64,000 nucleotides of DNA from Coenobita brevimanus. Its lineage: Eukaryota; Arthropoda; Malacostraca; Decapoda; Coenobitidae. Both the position numbers and the translations under genes were made by a program. Shown here piece after piece: positions 57,259 to 64,000 of this stretch; position 1 is the stretch's first letter, and every line of letters begins with the position of its first letter. The notes beneath the pieces were generated by a model. The model was given only the letters and a program-made list of their open reading frames with translations, did no database searches and had not been told where the DNA came from. The stretch lies in assembly GCA_032717465.1 (NCBI GenBank), contig CM064715.1:36566546-36630545 (forward strand). The letters are read 5' to 3'.

Positions 57259-58172
57259 GCCTTAAAGACCTTCGTAAACAATGCCAGTTGAGTGTACATT
57301 TATTTACACACTTATCAACGGGAATACGTTTCAGCGCATTTTCTCAAACGAATTCCTATTTTACTATGTCTAACTTCCCCAAAAGTCGTAATATGAAGTT
57401 AAAACAATTTAAATCCAAGAAAATAATGCCAAGAACCTATTTCATTCCATAAATTTAAAGTTGACAAATTGTGAGCGGTGCGTTCTAGCAGCTGACGGTG
57501 TTGTTGGATTAGTGAGGTATGGCCGACGACTTCCGATGGCCATAAGACTGACGGTCATAAATTCTGTTAGCTATGACGGTTAGCTAGGGTCGACCATAAG
57601 CACTATGCAGAATACGGGCCCTGGACAATTGTTGACTCTATTTGCGGGTTTTATCCGACCCTGTGTGAAGTACAACTCTCATTTGTGGGGAGGCTCCCCA
57701 CATAAAGCTCTTCTCAATAGGGTGGAGTCAAGGGCTTTTCGTCTCCTTAACTCTCCTCCTCTTACTGACTCCCTTCTATCTCTGTCTCATCGATGCACTG
57801 TTGCATCTTTTATCTCATATCTATCGCTACTTCATTGGTCACTGCTCCTGTGAACTGTCTGCATGCATTCCTTCACCTCTACGACGGGTCGCGTAGCACC
57901 CGTCTAACAGCAAACTCTCATCTCTTTTCTGTTCAACTCTCTAATGCAAGAGTTAACCGTTAATCTCAGTCCTTCATTTATGCAACAGGTCAACGCTGGA
58001 ACTGTCTCCCACTGTCTGTGTTTCCTGCTTCCTATGATCTTCAGTCTTTCAAACGCAGTGTGTCCAGGCATCTCGAAATGATCGGATCTTGAATTTGGCT
58101 CTCTCTTGTAATTTGTTTTTCTCTTGGAGGGAACTGTTATTGCGGGCTCATGGCCTTTGGTTCCTTCTTCCT

Positions 58173-58176
<4 letters not shown>

Positions 58177-58243
<67 letters not shown>
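58177..58243. repeat. (TA)n microsatellite
   Basis: TA units joining the 3' end of LINE B copy 3 to the next element. Confidence 0.95.
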
Positions 58244-58244
<1 letters not shown>

Positions 58245-58247
<3 letters not shown>

Positions 58248-58741
58248 CTATGTCGCCTCATGAGGAGAGTAAGAACATGGGGCTAGGCAAGTTGATCCAG
58301 ACATTAAAGATGAGAGTGACCAGCCTCACTCATCCCTGAGTGGCTTTACGTGAGCAATAAACCCCAACCACCCCTTGGATATAAACCTGTACCGGCTCAG
58401 TCCGATTGGAGCGCAATAATTACCCACTAAACCAACAGGCGCCAAAATTTGGTTATACAGTATAGTTATCCCCCAGCATAGTAAATGGTTTCCTGGTGTA
58501 CAGGAAATCATTTGGCATGTCACTCAGTGTATAGTCACCCACAGGCAGAAGGAAGAGGAAAGAATGAAGGAAAGACAGAAGAGGGAGTGTACAGACATCC
58601 GTAGGCAGAAGGACATGGAAATAATGAAGGAAAGACAGAAGAGGATGGAAGGAAAGAAGGATGGAAGAGAGGAAAAGGAAGACACCCGAGAGCAGCACTA
58701 CATCAAGTGAGTGGATGGTAAGCGCCCCCACCTATCACCTT
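58245..58741 (-). mobile_element. RTE-1-associated 5' module, copy D
   Basis: Read on the minus strand it starts GGTGATAGGTGGGGGCGCTTACCATCC..ACTTGATGTAGTGCTG like copies A and B. It has a duplicated pyrimidine-rich stretch (CTTCTGCCT..CCTCTTCTGTCTTTCCTTCATT twice), the hairpin at about 58488-58516, then a tail shared with copy E (GAGCAATAAACCCCA reversed). Flanked by (TA)n on both sides. Confidence 0.65.

Positions 58742-59118
<377 letters not shown>

Positions 59119-59195
<77 letters not shown>
59119..59195. repeat. (TA)n microsatellite
   Basis: Pure TA between the RTE-2 and RTE-1 fragments. Confidence 0.95.
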
Positions 59196-59199
<4 letters not shown>

Positions 59200-59547
59200 A
59201 TTTAAGAGGAGCCTGTGGAGTCACATGGAGAGACAGGCTGACGAATAAGGATATAAAGGAGCATTGTGGATGTGGATGTGATAGGAAGCGTTATGAGGAA
59301 CACACTGAGGTGGTTTGGCCATGTGGAGAGGATGGAGGGTGAAAGACTGACGAAGAGAGTGTATGTGAGTGAGGTGGAGGGGGGAAGAGGGAGAGGGAGG
59401 CCGAGGATGAGATGGAGGGATGGGGTGGAGAGGTATATGAGAGAGGGTGGTGTGAGTTGGGAGCAGGGCAGTGAGATGGCGGGGACAGGGCGACTTGGAG
59501 GTGATTTGTTTGTGGCCACCCCAAACGGGACTGAGGCGTCTGACAAC

Positions 59548-59551
<4 letters not shown>
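59196..59551 (+). mobile_element. RTE-1 3' fragment
   Basis: Matches 51436-51792: [15 protein letters not shown] in one frame, then VMRNTLRWFGHVERMEGERL (59266 onward), VEGGRGRGRPRMRWRDGVER and the end GGCCACCCCAAACGGGACTGAGGCGTCTGACAACAGATATATA. 5'-truncated. The tail is TA here rather than GATA. Confidence 0.88.

Positions 59552-59577
<26 letters not shown>
59552..59577. repeat. (TA)n tract at gypsy-1 LTR
   Basis: About 26 bases of TA directly against the outer end of the inverted gypsy-1 LTR. Confidence 0.9.
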
Positions 59578-59582
<5 letters not shown>

Positions 59583-60398
59583 CGGAACAGAGAGAGATAA
59601 TGAACACTTCAAGTGACAATACTAAAATCACTACTGTCCGCAAAGTTCCAGGTTCAAAACAAAAGAGTTAGGTAAAATTACAAGTTAAAGTTTAATGCTC
59701 AAACTAACAACTAAACATTCAGGACTCATAAGGATAATGTAATGGCAAAAAACAGGTTAAATATATGGTTAACTGCAATAGCCTCTATTAACACGAAAGT
59801 AGCAAGAGTAAATTTATCTAAGTCAGCCCTGATAAAATGTAAAAACCGGATAATGCTCAGTTAATGCAAGATATATTATTACAGATACAAAATATTATTA
59901 ATGATGGGTGACATCAAAAACTCTATAGGCTTCACAAAAACCTCACCAGGCCTACAAACTAACGCCTCATGCTACACAGTACAAGAAAAAATGTAACAAC
60001 ACCCATACTCAAACTATACAGCAGCTAGATGGTTGGAGACTTCCTGAGCACTCACAAAAATACACTACACAGGGGAGGACAGAGATGTGAACCAAATGAG
60101 GAGTAGATCTAAGTGGCAATTAATGCAGAGACTGAGCTCATTATATAGGGGCCGGCAGAGCTGATACAACTTGTAAGAAGGATGCGCAAATGAAGCCATA
60201 GGGGACAAAGAGTTGACAATCCTGCTCTGAACAACAGAAAGATCGACTTACTCTACTATAAGGGAGGAGAAGGGGGGAGTGAGGTAGAACAGGGAAGCTT
60301 TGTCACTATGGAAGCCACGAGGCGAATCGTGATCAAACATGCAGCATACTGTACGTTAGAATTATACAGAGGATGGTGAAATCATAGGCTATGTAACA
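59578..60398 (-). repeat. Gypsy-1 copy 3, 3' LTR
   Basis: 821 bases, the reverse of TGTTAC...GTAACT, with the last base of the usual CA changed. It has the copy 2-type deletion and variants. The purine tract follows at 60399-60407 on the plus strand (CCTCCCCAC). Confidence 0.92.
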
Positions 60399-60466
60399 CC
60401 TCCCCACAAAAAAAAAAAAAAAAAAAAATTACAAAGGAAATTTCTTATTACTCTAAAACAATATGT

Positions 60467-62337
60467 CTAAAGTCTAGATAAGCAATCTGCAATAACATTT
60501 TCTTTCCCCTTGACATGCTGTATGTCTAATGAATACTCCTGAAGAAGTAGACTCCATCTTGTCAATCTCTGATTTTTATCTTTAAACTTACTAAGTAATT
60601 TCAGTGGGTTATGATCGGTATAAATGACTATGGGGTCAAAACCAGAACACAAATAAAATGAAAAATGCTGTAAACCCAAAATCAAGGCCAAAAGCTCTTT
60701 CTCAATAGTTGAGTAGTTCTTTTGAGGTGAAGTGAACTTCTTACTGTAATAAGATACAGGGTGTTCAATACCCTGATCATCCTCTTGCAGCAAAACAGCC
60801 CCAGTTCCTGTATCACTTGCGTCAACAGCCATCTTAAAAGGCTTAGCAAAATTTGGAGTAGCGAGCACTGGCTGACTTAATAGGATAGCTTTAAGTTTGC
60901 TGAAAGAGGATTCACAGTTATCGGTCCAGACAAATTTAACTCCCTTTTTCAGTAGGTCTGTAAGTGGTGATACAAGAATTGAAAAGTTAAGAACAAATCT
61001 CCGGTAATAACCTACCATTCCCAAAAATCTTTGTAGCTCTTTCCTACTTTTAGGTCTGGGAAGATCACTTATAACCTGAACCTTAGCTCTTGGTGGTGCA
61101 ACGTGTCCATCACCAATTACGTACCCAAGGTACTGAACTTTAGCTTGACCAAACTCACACTTTGATAAATTAGCTACAAGATTAGCCTGAACCAAACGCT
61201 GAAGAAATTTACTGACATGGCATAGGTGATCTTTCCAGTTGTCACTGAAGATTAATACATCATCAATATAAACAACACACCCTGCCAAACCCTCTGTTAC
61301 AACATTCATGAGCTTCTGAAATGTGGCTGGTGCATTCTTCATACCATATGGCATTACAGAACATGCAAAAGTCTTTCCTAGTGTTACAAAACATGAGATC
61401 TCCCTAGCACGTTCAGTCATAGGTACTTGCCAGTATCCCTTTAACAAATCAAACTTACTTATGTACCTAGCCTTTCCGATCTTGTCTATGCAATCTTCCA
61501 CACGAGGGAGAGGGTAAGTGTCTGTTTTGGTTATCTGATTAACACGTCTGTAGTCGATGCAAAGCCGTTGTGACCCATCTGGCTTAGGGACTAGAGTGAC
61601 AGGATAACTCCACTCGCTCTGACAGGGCTCAATCATCTTGTGGTCCAACAGGTAGCCAAGCTCCTTCTCGATGAGAGGAACTTTCACTGGGTTCACACGG
61701 TAAGGAGGCAGTTTAATTGGCTTTGCGTCTCCAACATCGACATCATGCATCAACACAGTGGTTCTTCCTGGAGTGGCACGGAACACTTGCGGGTACTCCT
61801 GCAGTAATGCCGAAAACTCCTGCCTTTCCTCGGGAGGTAGATGAGAAAGCTTAGTCTGGAGATCATTCATGATATCAGGATTCTTCCCCAAACTATCACT
61901 CAGGCTCATGCTGCATGGGAGAACTTCACTTGCAGACTTGGGTGGAACAGCTACAGTGCAGACTGCGTTATTTTCGTCCCGCCTGTGATATAAATTTAAC
62001 ATGTTGATGTGACAAAGTTGCTTGTTCTTTCTACGATCTGGTGTGGCGATGACATAGTTGACATCACAGAGTTTCTTCTCCACGAAATAAGGACCACTAA
62101 ACTTGGCTTGAAGAGGTTGCCCATGAACTGGTAGCAGAATCAAAACCTGATCTCCTGGCTGAAAGTGGCGTAACCTGGACTTCTTATCATACCAAGTCTT
62201 CATCTTCTCCTGAGCAGCTCCTAAATTCTCTCTCGCCAGCTGTAAAGCAGTGGACAGCCATTCTTTGAACTTCATCACATACTCCAGCAGGTTGACGTCA
62301 TCTTCCTCCGACAGCCAGCATTCCTTGAGTAGCTTAA
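60467..62337 (-). pseudogene. Gypsy-1 RT-RNase H, intact frame but lacking its 5' part
   Basis: An open minus-strand frame with no internal stop: LKLLKECWLSEEDDVNLLEY at the TTAA junction, integrase tail GPY/F-like module (FQPGDQVLIL, FSGPYFVEKKL), RT (LCIDYRRVNQITKTDTYPLP, KFDLLKGYWQVPM, PYGMKNAPATFQ, VYIDDVLIFSD with the full DD pair), RNase H (MAVDASDTGTGAVLL, EKELLALILGLQ, YTDHNPLKLL, HVKGKENVIADCLSRL). The frame extends upstream to 62422 into foreign DNA by chance. It is the best-preserved gypsy-1 RT in the window. Confidence 0.92.
62334..62337. other. TTAA at gypsy-1 / foreign DNA junction
   Basis: On the plus strand AGTAGC-TTAA-GGAGCTGCC. Left of it is inverted gypsy-1; right of it is unrelated DNA leading into a CR1-like copy. 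The site corresponds to 37938-37941 in copy 2 and about 5856-5859 in copy 1. Confidence 0.85.
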
Positions 62338-62384
62338 GGAGCTGCCTATCATGGACCAAGCGGCCTACTGCAGTTATTCTCTCA

Positions 62385-64000
62385 TCTTGAGTTCTTATCC
62401 AAAAATAAAACAGGGAGAACACCTACGTAACTGGTACGCGATTTTAAACAAAGAAGTAATGATGGAGAAACGGAAAGTAAAGCTCAGTTAGAAAATTAAG
62501 GTTGTTCGAGACTCGAAAGAAAACTCCAATGGTTTTTATCAATTGTACTGTACGGAACAAAATATAAAGGACAAGACCTCTCAGAACAGAATCAAGTATC
62601 ATCACAGGTGAAGATCAAGAAACGTGCTATCCTAAATCATTATTTCATATCAGTATTTATTAAGAAGAATCTAGACCACTATCCCTCAAGCAATAGTTAT
62701 ATACGATGGTAATGCGAACAATATTTTTAGTAAAATAAACTATTAAAGGCGAATTACTGAAAGAAGTTAAAAATGTAAAACCTTAAAAATTGGAAGTCTG
62801 TACGATATATATGTACATGCAAAAGTCATAATGGAAACCATGGAAGGAATATGTCACCCACTTACAACGCTATTTAATGCTTCTTTAAGTTCAGGAGATG
62901 TTCCAGATGAGTGGAAACCGCAAACGTGGTACCCATTATTAAAAAGGGTTATATATAAATCAGCTGCGTCGATTCATCGCCCGATAAGTCTAACGTCAAT
63001 AGTAGGTAAATGCTGGAATCTATTTTAGAAAATAAAATTAGAGAACACTTAGAAGATTTAATCTAAAAAAAGAAAGTTTAAATGAATTCATGCAAGGACT
63101 ATCCTCCCTCACAATCTTATCATTCTCCGAGGTGTATGGAGCGGTAGATAACGGTAAAGTTTACGATAATATTTATCCGGACTTTAGTAAAGTTTTTGAT
63201 AGAATCCCACACGAAAGGCTAGTTAGGAAGTTTCGAGTTCACGGTACAGATGGCGATATCTTAACATGGATAGAATCTTGGCTGAGGGGACGGAAGCATA
63301 GTTCTAATAAAATGTACTGAGTCGTACAGAGGATTAGTAGGCTAACTAGCGGTGTACCACAGAGGTTGGTACACGGTCCCTTATTATTCATTATATATAT
63401 AAATTATATAAATGATCTAGAGTTTGAAATTCCTGGCAGTACTGGCAATTTTGCCGGTGTCACAAAAATAGGATGTATCATTAACTCAACTGACGACTGG
63501 GTTAACCTTCAAAAAGACCTCGATATATTGCCCAAATTGTCGAAAAATTGGCAAATGAAATTTAAACTGGAAACAAAAATACTGAACGTGGGCAAGATCA
63601 TCGTAGATATTACAGTAGATACAATCTGGATAATAACGAAATTAATCAATTGAAAAGCAAGAGAGATTTAGGAGTCAGGGTTAGTAAAGACCTCAAACCA
63701 AGGCAACAGTGTATTAATGCGAGAAATAAAGCAGGTAGGGTCTTATTATTTGTTTCACGAAACGTAAGCAATAGGATATCTAAACCATAGTACAACCCTA
63801 TCTAGCATTAGTAAGGCCACATTTAGAATATACAGTTAAAAGCTGGTGTCTGCACTATATAATGGATACAAATTCTTATGAAGATGTACAGAGAAGTATG
63901 ACAAAAATGATACATGAAGTTCGGAAAGCCTCACATGAAGAGAGTGAAAAGACTAATTTTGCACTCACTTGAACGGCGAAGAGTAAGAGAAGACTTAACT
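62385..64000 (+). mobile_element. CR1-like LINE copy 2, runs off the window
   Basis: Plus-strand relative of the copy at 42422-47640. It begins within the linker (KIKQGEHLRNWYAILNKEV) and continues to the end of the window inside the RT C-terminal region. The 50 bases between the TTAA and 62385 are unassigned. Confidence 0.78.
62400..64000 (+). pseudogene. CR1-like reverse transcriptase (degraded, partial)
   Basis: In several frames: NHYFISVFIKKNLDHYPS (about 62640-62690), ICHPLTTLFNASLSSGDVPDEWK (62850), HRPISLTSIVGKC (62970), YPDFSKVFDRIPHERLVRKFR (63175-63235), GPLLFIIYINYINDLEFE (63375-63430), DLGVRVSKDLKPRQQCINAR (63667), LALVRPHLEYTVK (about 63803). The YxDD box region is altered (FAGVTKIGC where FADDTKI is usual). 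Same order and wording as copy 1, with numerous frame breaks. Confidence 0.78.

Larger units (their letters stand above)
56242..57620 (+). mobile_element. PIF/Harbinger DNA transposon, deletion derivative
   Basis: 1379 bp with ends GGCCCATATTCT.CA and, reversed, GGCCCGTATTCTGCA. Copies of GACCGTCATAGCTAA and TATGGTCGACCATAA-type words lie just inside both ends. It retains the start of the transposase (plus strand) and the start of the Myb-like partner gene (minus strand), the two genes of this superfamily in the usual opposed arrangement. The catalytic half is missing. Confidence 0.9.
54333..58080 (+). pseudogene. LINE B copy 3 reverse transcriptase (split)
   Basis: First frame 54333-55358: NARKPWFNHACSNAACNKE, FIRTKCSQLSNSNSS, TNKAYGPDGVPPVVLKNC, VPKKGDHSQPSNYRPIAL, LDISKAFNRVWH, then a frameshift near 55310. 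Next frame: GGVPQGCVLSPTLFLLFIND, SNPIHSFADDFTLYLS (catalytic FADD about 55520), MAHLMSDLACISDWGKNN. After the SINE: NNIQLNPASSLNMLGVSFT. After the Harbinger: LLTLFAGFIRPCVKYNSHLWGG, ALLNRVESRAFRLLNSPPL. The catalytic box is intact, but the gene is cut in three. Confidence 0.87.
54279..58177 (+). mobile_element. LINE B copy 3, carrying a SINE and a Harbinger
   Basis: Plus-strand pieces 54279-55680, 56037-56241 and 57624-58177. It starts at the end of the endonuclease (GNDYCFHGREPSEFALRIM-like) and runs to the 3' end GGCCTTTGGTTCCTTCTTCCTCGCATATATA, which enters (TA)n. The SINE at 55684 and the Harbinger at 56242 were inserted later. Confidence 0.87.
59578..62337 (-). mobile_element. Gypsy-1 copy 3: 3' half, inverted
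   Basis: Minus strand from TTAA (62334-62337) through the integrase tail, RT, RNase H, purine tract and 3' LTR. There is no 5' half beside it. It starts at the very TTAA at which copy 2 is cut by piggyBac. The LTR shares copy 2-specific features. Read as the displaced second half of the copy 2 element. Confidence 0.88.

Noticed and set aside
62300..62337. Possible gypsy-1 similarity continuing past the TTAA at 62337
   Set aside because: TTGG-CCATGA-like words occur on both sides of the comparison, but the proteins in frame do not align and the level is far below the ~95% seen elsewhere between copies; treated as chance.

Overview
The window looks like repeat-rich nuclear DNA of an arthropod, most likely a decapod crustacean. 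The grounds are long (TA)n, (CA)n and GATA microsatellites, degenerate TTAGG-like stretches, and RTE, CR1-like, Jockey/CR1-group, Gypsy, piggyBac, hAT and Harbinger transposons in many nested copies. The species assignment is inference. I found no convincing single-copy host gene. Practically every coding-like stretch belongs to a transposable element (TE).

Layout. 1-2.1 kb: no gene, then GATA repeats and a 5' module of an RTE family. 2.2-8.7 kb: gypsy-1 copy 1, complete with both LTRs inside a (TA)n tract. 9.0-11.6 kb: a 5'-truncated non-LTR element (LINE A, minus). 11.6-14.5 kb: mostly no gene, with a Tc1-like relic and microsatellites. 14.5-32.9 kb: one old minus-strand LINE (LINE D) broken by gypsy-2 (14.7-20.7 kb), a short RTE-derived element (21.3-21.7 kb) and an RTE-1 element (23.1-30.8 kb). 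That RTE-1 in turn carries a hAT transposon (23.75-25.45 kb) and an RTE-2 element (27.0-29.76 kb). 33.8-34.2 kb: a tRNA-derived SINE. 34.3-37.9 kb: the 5' half of gypsy-1 copy 2, cut at a TTAA by a 4.26-kb piggyBac (37.9-42.2 kb). 42.4-47.6 kb: a CR1-like LINE (minus) interrupted by LINE B. 48.6-51.8 kb: the longest simple RTE-1 copy, sitting in an old ~50-bp tandem array. 53.3-58.2 kb: two head-to-head LINE B copies, the plus one carrying a SINE and a Harbinger deletion derivative. 58.2-59.6 kb: short RTE fragments separated by (TA)n. 59.6-62.3 kb: the 3' half of a gypsy-1 element, inverted, ending at the same TTAA position where copy 2 stops. 62.4-64 kb: a second CR1-like copy (plus).

Main points. 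(1) Gypsy-1 has the pol order PR-INT-RT-RNaseH: integrase lies upstream of a Ty3/gypsy-type RT, and the 3' LTR follows RNase H directly. This is the Gmr1-like order and is visible in three copies or half-copies. Gypsy-2 also joins PR directly to the integrase zinc finger. (2) The two gypsy-1 halves at 34.3-37.9 kb and 59.6-62.3 kb are best read as one element, split at TTAA by piggyBac and then separated by a ~20.1-kb inversion with both breakpoints at TTAA. (3) A short hairpin module occurs in five RTE-1-associated copies; its stem stays paired in a copy whose arm sequence has changed. (4) Several insertions can be dated relative to one another from exact target duplications: hAT CTGCTGAG, gypsy-2 CTAAT, Harbinger CTG, RTE-1 TGTTCC, piggyBac TTAA.
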